A stretch of DNA of 13,981 bases from Bacteroidales bacterium (lineage in GTDB: Bacteria > Bacteroidota > Bacteroidia > Bacteroidales > UBA12077), in NCBI GenBank assembly GCA_003446015.1, contig DMBU01000018.1:1-13981 (forward strand), written 5' to 3'. This document shows, in pieces, positions 7,717-13,981 of this stretch. Made by a program: the position numbers and the translations under genes. The first letter of the stretch is position 1. Every line of letters starts with the position of its first letter. Below the pieces are notes generated by a model. The model was not told the DNA's origin, searched no databases, and worked only from the letters and a program-made list of their open reading frames with translations.

Positions 7717-7724
7717 CAAAGATA
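7717..7724 (-). promoter_or_regulatory. Candidate -7 box for the four-gene operon
   Basis: On the minus strand this reads TATCTTTG, an exact match to the Bacteroidota -7 consensus TAnnTTTG. It lies about 60 nt before the ATG at 7655. No good -33 TTTG was found at the usual spacing, so the call rests on the -7 box and its position. The rest of 7725-7853 shows nothing further. Confidence 0.4.
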
Positions 7725-7853
7725 ATATAATAGAGATAAAATTTTGGAATAAATTTAAATTAAATGAAAGTCTTTGGTAAACTACATACACATTTGGTTT
7801 CGTACCTCCACCTAATAAGTATTTCGTTTTTCCAATGTAGTATCTATATAGTA

Positions 7854-7974
7854 GAATTTTTCTTTTTCCGTACCGCTTAAAAAAATCAATAAATCATTGG
7901 TCCCGATTAATGCTTTGTAGATTTTTGTTTTACAAAAACCACAATGCTAAATCGGGATTACCGAAGCTATATTA
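7854..7974. repeat. ~120-bp hairpin repeat, copy 1
   Basis: Direct copy of 8948-9066. Both begin GAATTTTTCTTTTTC and end GCTATATTA. Inside are inverted arms TCCCGATT (7901-7908) and AATCGGGA (7950-7957), then an imperfect stem, then a perfect TTTTTGT (7922-7928)/ACAAAAA (7932-7938) hairpin with a 3-nt loop. The structure suits a small palindromic interspersed element (MITE- or REP-like). It lies just downstream of the NmrA-like gene. Confidence 0.75.
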
Positions 7975-7991
7975 AAAGTAATTAAAAATGT

Positions 7992-8006
7992 AGTGTAAAT
8001 TACACT
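7992..8006 (-). terminator. Palindrome at the end of the NmrA-like gene, possible weak terminator
   Basis: AGTGTAAATTACACT is a 15-nt palindrome with a single central base. It spans the stop codon at 8000-8002. On the minus strand it is followed by ACATTTTTAATTAC, a modest T-run, so it may act as a weak intrinsic terminator. Its half-site GTGTAA/TTACAC also resembles the TGTAAT elements near 9100 and 10467, so an operator role is possible. Confidence 0.3.
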
Positions 8007-8734
8007 TTAAATGCTGTTCCTTTATTATAGATAACAGGCATCTGTCCCTTCCATTTGTTCCAAATATCATTATTCGTAATGAGGTCCGCCATAAAGTGAC
8101 CAACATTGATTCGACTGATTTTACCGTCGTCCAGGATACTTCTTGTTGGAGAAGCATACACTTCGATTTCGGATGTACTTTCTTCATCAATCAATCCTGA
8201 TGGCCGAACTGCTATCCATTCAATGGAATTATCATTTTGACCTATAACAGTTCTTAAGTATTCTGCAGCCTTTTCATTGTCTGGTTGCGGAGGAAGAAAA
8301 AGCCGAAGCAATACAATGATGCATTTCTGGACAAACGGAATTGGCTCATTAAGATCACGATTGCGATTAGCAACCGTATTCATGAGTACAAATTTAGTAG
8401 ATAAGTCAGGTTTATTTGCTTTAATAGCAGTACATAAGCGTCGTGTTGCATCGGTTACAAGCCGACGTGGTTTGCCATAAACTCCCTTAAAGCTCAAGTT
8501 ATGGCCAAGGCAAGAGGCTACTGCCTTACAGCCTGCAACATGTTGTTTCATTTCTTCGTCGGATAGTTCCAGAACACTTGCAGTGATCACTGTTAAACGC
8601 TCATGATTCCTTATTTTGTCGGGCAGATTTTCAGGTGATCGCACAATTATCTTAACATACTGTTCACGATTGAGTAATTCCTCAACTAATCTTATTCCTG
8701 TTGCACCATTTGCACCTACTACGAGAATTGTCAT
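8000..8734 (-). CDS. NAD(P)-binding NmrA-like / atypical SDR family protein
   Basis: 244 residues with a Rossmann-fold start: MTILVVGANGATG, glycine motif GANGATG (7-13) of the NmrA-like, NAD(P)H-binding family (PF13460 type). Further family-like features are strand-end V-T-A-S-V near 50-54, ASCLGHN (73-79), FVLMNTVAN, and WIAVRPSGLIDE in the C-terminal half. It is probably cytoplasmic. Members act as oxidoreductases, epimerases or redox-sensing regulators, so the substrate cannot be assigned. Base composition differs from the neighbours: hand counts give 25/60 G+C at 8161-8220 and 30/60 at 8461-8520, against 17/60 at 6301-6360 in the kinase-like gene. Together with the flanking direct repeats, this suggests a later arrival. 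It is monocistronic; the start ATG at 8734 comes right before the glycine motif. Confidence 0.85.
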   Translation of the reverse strand: MTILVVGANGATGIRLVEELLNREQYVKIIVRSPENLPDKIRNHERLTVITASVLELSDEEMKQHVAGCKAVASCLGHNLSFKGVYGKPRRLVTDATRRLCTAIKANKPDLSTKFVLMNTVANRNRDLNEPIPFVQKCIIVLLRLFLPPQPDNEKAAEYLRTVIGQNDNSIEWIAVRPSGLIDEESTSEIEVYASPTRSILDDGKISRINVGHFMADLITNNDIWNKWKGQMPVIYNKGTAFKV

Positions 8735-8774
8735 ATTTTTTTAATTTTAAATTACGACCTGATATTTATATAAA

Positions 8775-8782
8775 CAAATGTA
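8775..8782 (-). promoter_or_regulatory. Candidate -7 box for the NmrA-like gene
   Basis: On the minus strand this reads TACATTTG, an exact match to TAnnTTTG, about 41 nt before the ATG at 8734. A TTTG that could serve as -33 lies at 8810-8807, with 24 nt between the boxes, longer than the usual 19-21. Between box and start is ATTACGACCTG (8752-8762 on the plus strand), also present in the repeats at about 424 and 689. Confidence 0.4.
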
Positions 8783-8900
8783 CAAAATAATTTATTGATA
8801 TACAGTCAAATAACTAGGTTAATCATACCTAATTGTCTTTGCAGTACACTCCACTACTATTTCAACCCATCTCGATAGCTATCTGAATTACATAAAATAA

Positions 8901-8918
8901 GCCTGTCTGAAGACAGGC
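8901..8918. repeat. Perfect GCCTGTC/GACAGGC hairpin
   Basis: GCCTGTC (8901-8907), loop TGAA, GACAGGC (8912-8918). It is a 7-bp GC-rich stem in an AT-rich intergenic region between two divergent genes. No T-tract follows closely, so it reads as a REP-like palindrome rather than a clear terminator. It resembles in style the CCTGCC/GGCAGG hairpins in the repeats at 214-470. Confidence 0.45.
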
Positions 8919-8947
8919 CGATGTTCCGTTTGAAGTTATTTAGAAGA

Positions 8948-9066
8948 GAATTTTTCTTTTTCTTACCCTAAAAAAATCAAAAAAACATTGGTCCCGATTA
9001 ATGTGTTGTAGATTTTTGTTTCACAAAAACCACAAATGCTAAATCGGGATTACCAAAGCTATATTA
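8948..9066. repeat. ~120-bp hairpin repeat, copy 2
   Basis: Second copy of the element at 7854-7974, in the same orientation, 1094 nt away. Arms: TCCCGATT (8992-8999)/AATCGGGA (9042-9049), and the apical TTTTTGT (9013-9019)/ACAAAAA (9023-9029). The copies differ at scattered positions and by 2 nt in length. They bracket the NmrA-like gene and its promoter. Confidence 0.75.
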
Positions 9067-9081
9067 ACATATTAAATTTCG

Positions 9082-9125
9082 ATTGTAATAGATATGTAAT
9101 ATAAGAATTTGTAGTATATTACAAT
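9082..9125. promoter_or_regulatory. Candidate operator with TGTAATA half-sites ahead of the PAS regulator
   Basis: ATTGTAATA (9082-9090) and TATTACAAT (9117-9125) form a perfect 9-bp inverted repeat with a 26-nt spacer. A third half-site, TGTAATATA, lies between them (9095-9103). The inner sequence recurs as the perfect palindrome TGTAATATTACA ahead of cydA (10462-10473). The site lies 35-78 nt before the regulator start, a sensible position for autoregulation. The binding protein is unknown; the PAS-HTH protein is the obvious candidate. Confidence 0.45.
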
Positions 9126-9159
9126 TCCTTTATTATTTTAACCATCTATTTAATCTCAT

Positions 9160-10386
9160 ATGGAACGATTTGATTTACTAATAAATAACTTTAAGGAATT
9201 AAGTGATGAATTAAATGTTGTACGCAATCAACTCAAAAAAGAAAATAAAGATGTATTTAATGCTATAGTTGAAAACTCTACAAACTTTATTGCTATAATA
9301 CAAGAAGATAAATACGTATTTGTAAATACTTATGCTATAGAACTTATGCATTGTAAAAGTTCAACTGAACTAATTAATAGTAAATTTATAAACCATATAT
9401 TTCCGGAATATCAAAAAGATGTTAAGGAAAGGATTAAAAATATCCATAGCAAATCAAATAATTCTATTCAACTAAAAATTAACAGGCTTGATAATACTTA
9501 TTTTTATTGTGAGTGTAATTTTGTACCATTTCTTTACAATAAAAAACCTGCCGTTTTGATTATTGGAAGTGATATTACTTCTGATATAGAGCAAAAAACA
9601 ATTATTGAAAATGAAAGAAAATTACGAACCAATATCTTAAATGCATTTGAAGAAGTTATTGCTTTTTATAATCCTGCACACGAAGTTGTATGGCTAAATG
9701 ATTCGGCAAAGCGTCAGCTAAACATTAAAGACGATTCCTATATAGGGAAACTTTGTTACAAGCTTTGGTTCAGTTCCAATAAACCCTGTGCTACCTGTCC
9801 GGTTGTTCATAATAAATATGAAACAACAGAGAGAATAATCTCTTTTAATGACCCCCGAATCTGGAAAATAAGACATATACCGTTATTTACAAGTGAAAAT
9901 GAATTAGATGGATATATAGAATTTCGCATGGACATAACTGAGGATGTTAATAAAGAAAAAAAGCAAAAACAGGTTGCTGCTGATGCTTTATATATTAACC
10001 AAAAAAATTCAATTCTTACCGATATTGAAGATGTTCTGAATAAGATCTTTTTAGATAATAAAATTGCACAATACAAAGCAAATTTTAAAAAATTATATGA
10101 AATTATTAATAATTATAAATTATTGGATAAAGATTGGAAAATGTTTATTGCCAATTTTGAACAAGTCCATCCTGGTTTTTTTAAAAGATTAACCAACACT
10201 TACCCCCTCTTATCATCAAACGATATTAAACATTGTGCTTGTATAAAAATGAATTTAGATACAAAAGAAATAGCCCGGTTTTTTAATGTTAAAGTAACTT
10301 CCGTACAAGCCAGTCGTGTACGCTTAAAGAAAAAGATGAATCTCTCTCCTTCTACTGACTTAAGAATATTTATTTTAAATTATTAG
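9160..10386 (+). CDS. PAS-PAS-HTH transcriptional regulator with cysteine-bearing PAS domain
   Basis: 408 residues, cytoplasmic. A short N-terminal coiled coil (about 10-30) precedes PAS domain 1 (about 30-145; FNAIVENSTNFIAIIQEDKYVFVN) and PAS domain 2 (about 152-265; LNAFEEVIAFYNPAHEVVWLN). PAS 2 contains C199 and a C210-A-T-C213-P motif, a pattern seen in PAS domains suspected of binding a metal or Fe-S cluster or sensing redox state. A helical linker (about 270-345) leads to a LuxR-like HTH (about 348-396; LSSNDIKHCACIKMNLDTKEIARFFNVKVTSVQASRVRLKKKM). The KEIA...TSVQASRVRLKKKM helix pair is of a type common in Bacteroidota regulators. cydA starts about 150 nt downstream on the same strand, and their upstream regions share TGTAATA elements, so a role in oxygen- or redox-linked control of cydAB and of itself is plausible. 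The ligand is not known. Confidence 0.85.
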   Translation: MERFDLLINNFKELSDELNVVRNQLKKENKDVFNAIVENSTNFIAIIQEDKYVFVNTYAIELMHCKSSTELINSKFINHIFPEYQKDVKERIKNIHSKSNNSIQLKINRLDNTYFYCECNFVPFLYNKKPAVLIIGSDITSDIEQKTIIENERKLRTNILNAFEEVIAFYNPAHEVVWLNDSAKRQLNIKDDSYIGKLCYKLWFSSNKPCATCPVVHNKYETTERIISFNDPRIWKIRHIPLFTSENELDGYIEFRMDITEDVNKEKKQKQVAADALYINQKNSILTDIEDVLNKIFLDNKIAQYKANFKKLYEIINNYKLLDKDWKMFIANFEQVHPGFFKRLTNTYPLLSSNDIKHCACIKMNLDTKEIARFFNVKVTSVQASRVRLKKKMNLSPSTDLRIFILNY

Positions 10387-10423
10387 CTGTAAGATACTGT
10401 TAATGATTTTATTAGCTGGATGT

Positions 10424-10445
10424 AAATCTGTCATGTGATAGATTT
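10424..10445. repeat. Stem-loop between regulator and cydA
   Basis: AAATCTGTC (10424-10432) pairs with GATAGATTT (10437-10445) around ATGT, with one G-U wobble. No strong T-tract follows, so it is at best a weak terminator for the regulator gene. It could also be part of the cydA regulatory region. Confidence 0.35.
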
Positions 10446-10461
10446 ATGATAGCTGTATTTG

Positions 10462-10473
10462 TGTAATATTACA
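10462..10473. promoter_or_regulatory. Palindromic operator candidate TGTAATATTACA ahead of cydA
   Basis: A perfect 12-bp palindrome about 61-72 nt before the cydA ATG and just upstream of the candidate -7 box at 10485. Its half-site TGTAATA matches those at 9082-9125 ahead of the PAS regulator. It is probably a binding site for one shared regulator. Confidence 0.45.
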
Positions 10474-10484
10474 TATCTGTTATC

Positions 10485-10492
10485 TATATTTG
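10485..10492 (+). promoter_or_regulatory. Candidate -7 box for cydAB
   Basis: TATATTTG matches TAnnTTTG exactly. A possible -33 TTTG is at 10458-10461 with a 23-nt gap, slightly longer than usual. Transcription would start near 10500, giving a leader of about 35 nt. Confidence 0.45.
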
Positions 10493-10503
10493 ATTATAAT
10501 CAA
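10490..10503. promoter_or_regulatory. Crp/FNR-family consensus box in the cydA promoter
   Basis: TTGATTATAATCAA matches the FNR consensus TTGAT-N4-ATCAA exactly and is a perfect palindrome. Its centre is about 37 nt before the cydA ATG. It overlaps the 3' end of the candidate -7 box and the expected start point, so a bound FNR-type protein would more likely repress than activate, unless a different promoter is used. No Crp/FNR gene lies in this window. Confidence 0.6.
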
Positions 10504-10533
10504 TCAAACTTAGTTTAACAAAAATTAAAATCT

Positions 10534-12051
10534 ATGACAAATTTTGATCCCACCCTAATTGACTGGTCAAGAGCTCAATTTGCTATAACGGCTTTTTACC
10601 ATTGGTGTTTTGTTCCTCTAACTTTAGGTTTATCTTTTATTGTAGCCTTTATGGAGTCTCTTTATATTAAAACCGGAAATGAAGAGTGGAAAAAGATTAC
10701 AAAGTTTTGGATGAAACTTTTCGGAATTAATTTTGCAATAGGTGTAGCTACCGGTATTGTAATGGAATTTGAATTTGGTACCAACTGGTCGAACTATTCA
10801 TGGTTTGTTGGTGATATTTTCGGAGCACCTCTTGCAGTAGAAGGTATCATGGCCTTTTTTATTGAAAGTACTTTTGTTGCAGTAATGTTTTTTGGATGGA
10901 ATAAAGTAAGTAAAAAATTCCATTTACTTGCAACCTGGCTTACAGCTATTGGAGCAAATCTATCTGCTTTGTGGATATTGGTTGCAAATTCATGGATGCA
11001 ATATCCAACTGGGGTTCATTTTAATCCTGATACGGTACGTAACGAAATGACAAACTTTTGGGAGGTTTTATTCTCTCCTGTTGCTATAAACAAATTTTTG
11101 CATACCATCACTTCCGGGTTTGTTTTAGCAGCTGTTTTTGTTGTTGGAGTAAGTGCTTGGTTTCTTCTAAAAAATAAAGAAACTGTTCTTGCTAAAAAAA
11201 GCATCCTCGTAGCAACAATATTTGGATTAATAATGTCTGTATTTATTATTATTACAGGTGATCAATCTGCAAAATTAATGGCAAAATACCAGCCAATGAA
11301 ATTTGCAGCAATGGAAAATATATATGAAGGTAGAACCAAAGCACCATTAGTTGTAATTGGAGCTCTTACGAAAGATAAAATTAGCAATAAAGAAGAATTT
11401 GCATTTAAACTTGAGATACCTAATATTCTTTCTACAATGGCTTTCCAGAAAAAAGATGCATTTGTTCCGGGAATAAAAGATATAGTTTATGGTAATTCAG
11501 AACTTGGCATTATACCTACTTCTGAAAGGATTCAAAAAGGTAAATTAGCTTTAGAGGCTTTAAAAGATTATTCTGAAGCGAAAAAAAACAATGATGAATT
11601 TGCAATGAATGAATCCTTTAATATTCTTAATGATAATTACAGGCATATGGGATATGGACATTTCTCAGATCCTGAAGAGATAATCCCTCCAATAAAAGCT
11701 ACTTTTTATTCTTTTCGCTTTATGGTGGCCTCAGGATTTTGGTTTATTATACTTTTCATTTTTGCATTAATATATATTTTACGTAATAAGATAGAAGAAA
11801 AACGATGGATATTGTATGCAGCAATAATAAGTATTCCTATAGTTTATATTTCATCTCAACTTGGCTGGGTTGTAACTGAAGTTGGCCGTCAGCCCTGGAT
11901 TATTCAAGATTTAATGTCCGTTTCTACTGCTGTTTCTAATATAAGCACAGGATCAGTAATAACTACATTTATGTTCTTTGCGGTATTGTTTGCCATTTTA
12001 GTTATCGCTGAAATAAAAATTTTACTTAAACAAATAAAACTTGGTTTTTAA
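10534..12051 (+). CDS. cydA: Cytochrome bd quinol oxidase subunit I
   Basis: 505 residues. A multi-helix inner-membrane protein carrying hemes b558, b595 and d; with CydB it oxidises quinol and reduces O2 to water at high affinity. Functional residues known from E. coli CydA are all present at a constant +4 offset: heme ligands H23, H190 and M397 (E. coli H19, H186, M393); E103 and E111 of the proton path (E99, E107); Q-loop K256 and E261 (K252, E257); and W445, E449, R452 in GWVVTEVGRQPW (W441, E445, R448). The H190-M397 spacing of 207 equals that in E. coli, which fits the long-Q-loop class. Upstream are a -7 box, an FNR-type box and a TGTAATATTACA palindrome. The cydB start follows the stop by 18 nt. 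Confidence 0.98.
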   Translation: MTNFDPTLIDWSRAQFAITAFYHWCFVPLTLGLSFIVAFMESLYIKTGNEEWKKITKFWMKLFGINFAIGVATGIVMEFEFGTNWSNYSWFVGDIFGAPLAVEGIMAFFIESTFVAVMFFGWNKVSKKFHLLATWLTAIGANLSALWILVANSWMQYPTGVHFNPDTVRNEMTNFWEVLFSPVAINKFLHTITSGFVLAAVFVVGVSAWFLLKNKETVLAKKSILVATIFGLIMSVFIIITGDQSAKLMAKYQPMKFAAMENIYEGRTKAPLVVIGALTKDKISNKEEFAFKLEIPNILSTMAFQKKDAFVPGIKDIVYGNSELGIIPTSERIQKGKLALEALKDYSEAKKNNDEFAMNESFNILNDNYRHMGYGHFSDPEEIIPPIKATFYSFRFMVASGFWFIILFIFALIYILRNKIEEKRWILYAAIISIPIVYISSQLGWVVTEVGRQPWIIQDLMSVSTAVSNISTGSVITTFMFFAVLFAILVIAEIKILLKQIKLGF

Positions 12052-12054
12052 AAA

Positions 12055-12060
12055 AGGAGG
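12055..12060 (+). promoter_or_regulatory. Strong Shine-Dalgarno AGGAGG for cydB
   Basis: AGGAGG lies 9 nt before the cydB ATG and just after the cydA stop (12049-12051). This is a near-perfect anti-16S match, unusual here because the other genes in the window show weak or no such site. It fixes the cydB start and implies efficient translation matched to cydA. Confidence 0.8.
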
Positions 12061-12069
12061 AAAATTATA

Positions 12070-13206
12070 ATGTTTGAGAATCTATCACATACAGCTTTAC
12101 AACAATACTGGTGGATACTAGTATCAATACTTGGGGCATTACTTGTATTTTTAATGTTTATCCAAGGTGGACAATCTCTTATTTATCAGTTAGGTAAAAC
12201 TGATAAAAACAGAAGCCTTTTAATTAATACTATTGGGAGTAAATGGGAATTTACTTTTACTACGTTAGTAACTTTTGGAGGTGCTTTTTTTGCTTCTTTT
12301 CCATTGTTTTATAGTACAAGTTTTAGTGGAGCATATTGGGTTTGGTTTTTAATACTTATAGCTTTTGTTGTTCAGGCAGTGGCATATGAATTTAGGTCTA
12401 AACCTGAAAATTTACTTGGTAAACAAACCTATGATATTTTTCTTTTTATAAATGGATTATTAGGTACAATATTGGTAGGAGCTGCCGTAGGAACTTTTTT
12501 CACAGGCTCACACTTTATAATAGATGGAGAACGTCATTCACAATGGACTATGGTAACTCGCGGCCTTGAAGCTGCACTTAACATCCAGAATCTCTCTTTA
12601 GGTTTAACTGTTTTCTTCCTTTCACGTATATTGGCTATTTTATATGTTTTTAAAAATGTTGATAATGATGAAATAGTTCAATTGGCAAGAAAACAACTAA
12701 TTTATAATTCAATACCTTTTGTTTTTTTCTTTTTGTTGTTTGCCTTTTTATTGATGCTTTCAGAAGGTTTTGCAGTAAATCCTAATACTAACGAAGTTTT
12801 TATGGAGCCATTTAAATATTTCAATAATTTAATTGGAATGCCATTGGTAGCTTTTTTATTTTTTCTTGGTGTAATATTAGTTCTATTAGGCATAGTTTTC
12901 CCAATATTAAAATATGAAAAATATTCAAATAAAGCTATTTGGTATAGTGGACTAGGTACCGTTCTAACTGTATTTTCCTTATTTTTACTGGCAGGTTTTA
13001 ATAATACCGCATATTACCCATCAGTTGCTGATTTACAAAGCTCATTAACAATTGCTAATAGTTCTTCAAGTCACTATACTTTAACAGCAATGAGTTATGT
13101 CTCTTTATTTATTCCAATTGTGCTTACATACATTTATTTTGTGTGGAGAGCATTAAATACTAAAAAAATCGAATTAAAAGATTTAGAAGAAGAACATGTT
13201 TATTAA
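12070..13206 (+). CDS. cydB: Cytochrome bd quinol oxidase subunit II
   Basis: 378 residues, close to the E. coli CydB length. It is a membrane protein with about eight or nine hydrophobic helices and the partner of CydA in the bd oxidase. Visible family features are the N-terminal helix WWILVSILGALLVFLMF followed by QGGQSL (equivalent to the DGFDLG-like region), NTIGSKWEFTFTT (probable first loop), and the C-terminal LFLLAGFNNTAYYPS and SYVSLFIPIVLTYIYFVW helices. It has no heme ligands of its own. It is co-transcribed with cydA (18-nt gap, strong Shine-Dalgarno). The short acidic tail (LKDLEEEHVY) is cytoplasmic by inference. The 33-residue CydX-like gene follows after 15 nt. Confidence 0.96.
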   Translation: MFENLSHTALQQYWWILVSILGALLVFLMFIQGGQSLIYQLGKTDKNRSLLINTIGSKWEFTFTTLVTFGGAFFASFPLFYSTSFSGAYWVWFLILIAFVVQAVAYEFRSKPENLLGKQTYDIFLFINGLLGTILVGAAVGTFFTGSHFIIDGERHSQWTMVTRGLEAALNIQNLSLGLTVFFLSRILAILYVFKNVDNDEIVQLARKQLIYNSIPFVFFFLLFAFLLMLSEGFAVNPNTNEVFMEPFKYFNNLIGMPLVAFLFFLGVILVLLGIVFPILKYEKYSNKAIWYSGLGTVLTVFSLFLLAGFNNTAYYPSVADLQSSLTIANSSSSHYTLTAMSYVSLFIPIVLTYIYFVWRALNTKKIELKDLEEEHVY

Positions 13207-13221
13207 CAAAAATTAATTATT

Positions 13222-13323
13222 ATGATTGCTCAAATTATATGGTTGGCAAGCATGCCGGTACTATTATATATAACTTATAAGGTTATTTTATATACAGTAA
13301 AATATTTTGAAAAAGCGAAGTAA
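13222..13323 (+). CDS. CydX-like small single-span membrane protein
   Basis: An ORF of 33 codons starting ATG-ATT-GCT-CAA and ending TAA at 13321-13323, 15 nt after cydB. The product begins MIAQIIWLASMPVLLYITYK and ends VKYFEKAK: one hydrophobic span (about 3-28) with an early tryptophan and a charged, lysine-rich tail. This is the size, position and topology of CydX/CbdX, the small subunit that stabilises bd oxidases (37 residues in E. coli). It does not resemble E. coli CydX closely in sequence, so the assignment rests on context. The terminator begins 7 nt later, so this is the last gene of the cyd operon. Confidence 0.7.
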   Translation: MIAQIIWLASMPVLLYITYKVILYTVKYFEKAK

Positions 13324-13330
13324 TGCTTTC

Positions 13331-13382
13331 ACAATCCTGAAAGAGTTATAATATGGTTATTTTTTCAGGATTGTTATTTTTA
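13331..13382 (+). terminator. Intrinsic terminator of the cyd operon
   Basis: ACAATCCTGAAA (13331-13342) and TTTCAGGATTGT (13363-13374) form a perfect 12-bp stem with a 20-nt loop, followed by the T-rich tract TATTTTTA (13375-13382). It separates the cyd genes from the hemerythrin gene, though some read-through is possible given the close spacing. Confidence 0.8.
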
Positions 13383-13414
13383 AAAATGATTAACGTATTT
13401 ATGATTTAATTGAT

Positions 13415-13822
13415 ATGGCAGTATTAAACTGGGATAGTTCACTAAGTGTAAAAATTGATTCTATAGATGAAGAACATAAAGAATTAATTAGAATTATTAA
13501 TGAATTCTATGATAATCTCCGAAAAAGCACTAATAATGAGCTTATTATTAGCTTAATTGGTGGTTTAAAAGCTTATACTATTACACATTTTAAAACTGAA
13601 GAGAATTATATGGAACAATTCAAATATCCCGATTATGAATTACACAAAAAAGAGCATGATGATTTTATCTTTAAAGTTAGTGCATTAGAAAAAAAAATAT
13701 CAGAGGGAAAAACTATAGTTTCATTTGAAGTTACTAGTTATATTAAGGATTGGATTAAAAATCATATACAGAAATCAGATAAAAAATACAGTGATTTTTT
13801 TATTTCAAATGGAATAAAATAA
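13415..13822 (+). CDS. Bacteriohemerythrin (O2-binding di-iron protein)
   Basis: 135 residues, a single-domain hemerythrin of typical length (about 130-140). All seven expected iron ligands are present: H21 (DEEHKEL), H58 and E62 (THFKTEENYM), H77 and H81 (LHKKEHDDF), H117 and D122 (NHIQKSDKKY). It begins with the family-typical W-D-S-S-L-S-V (6-12). It is a soluble cytoplasmic four-helix bundle that binds O2 reversibly; proposed roles are O2 delivery to oxidases, O2 storage or scavenging, and iron handling. It starts 32 nt after the cyd terminator, so it has its own promoter or depends on read-through. Its position next to the bd oxidase fits O2 supply or protection at low oxygen. Nothing further was recognised from 13823 to the window end. 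Confidence 0.95.
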   Translation: MAVLNWDSSLSVKIDSIDEEHKELIRIINEFYDNLRKSTNNELIISLIGGLKAYTITHFKTEENYMEQFKYPDYELHKKEHDDFIFKVSALEKKISEGKTIVSFEVTSYIKDWIKNHIQKSDKKYSDFFISNGIK

Positions 13823-13981
13823 AAAATATTTGTGTAAATCCATGCTTCAATTGATATGCATATTTGATGATTTTCTATAAATAAGGTGGATTGTTTGATA
13901 TATTGATTTAGCTGGAATTAGTTTATTCAATTCTATATCATCTTTGAATCCCGATAACCCCTAAAATCCGCATGATAAAAT

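Noticed and set aside
7972..8190. Minus-strand ORF of 72 codons overlapping the NmrA-like gene
   Set aside because: It is an out-of-frame shadow of the 3' part of the NmrA-like gene, which has a clear Rossmann motif in the other frame.
10424..10445. Strong intrinsic terminator after the PAS regulator
   Set aside because: The stem has a wobble pair and is not followed by a T-tract, so it is listed only as a stem-loop. Partial read-through from the regulator into cydA cannot be excluded.

Overview
The window is AT-rich and most likely from a Bacteroidota genome, perhaps a Bacteroidales/Marinilabiliales-like facultative or microaerobic anaerobe. The pointers are low G+C (17 of 60 bases in one hand-counted stretch at 6301-6360), sequences matching the Bacteroidota -7 promoter box TAnnTTTG ahead of several genes, mostly weak Shine-Dalgarno sequences, and a PAS regulator whose C-terminal helix-turn-helix is of a type common in that phylum. 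No rRNA, tRNA or CRISPR array was seen. The taxonomic call is inference.

Layout. (1) 1-1146 has no convincing gene. It holds a large composite inverted repeat (26-115), two and a part copies of a degenerate direct repeat (214-744) and short hairpins. (2) 7655-1147, minus strand, is a compact four-gene operon with overlapping or nearly abutting genes: an 889-residue protein with two GHKL ATPase modules (MutL/MORC/Hsp90-like, then histidine-kinase-like), a response-regulator-like protein with an unrecognised C-terminal half, an unrecognised histidine-rich protein, and an Eco57I/TaqI-type adenine-specific DNA methyltransferase with no visible nuclease domain. (3) 8734-8000, minus strand, is a NAD(P)-binding NmrA-like protein of clearly higher G+C, sitting between two direct copies of a ~120-bp hairpin-forming repeat. 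(4) 9160-13822, plus strand, is a respiratory and oxygen-related block: a PAS-PAS-HTH regulator, cydA, cydB, a 33-residue CydX-like protein at 13222-13323, a terminator, and a bacteriohemerythrin.

How the genes may work together. The four-gene operon reads as a signalling module (ATPase/kinase to receiver) coupled to a DNA methyltransferase and a protein of unknown activity. It resembles defence-island architecture and is the best candidate for an undescribed system; I could not match it to a named system. The right-hand block is coherent. The regulator has a cysteine cluster in its second PAS domain, and its promoter shares TGTAATA/TATTACA elements with the cydA promoter. The cydA promoter also carries an exact Crp/FNR consensus palindrome. 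CydA, CydB and the small membrane protein would form the high-affinity quinol oxidase, and the O2-binding hemerythrin follows directly after the terminator.
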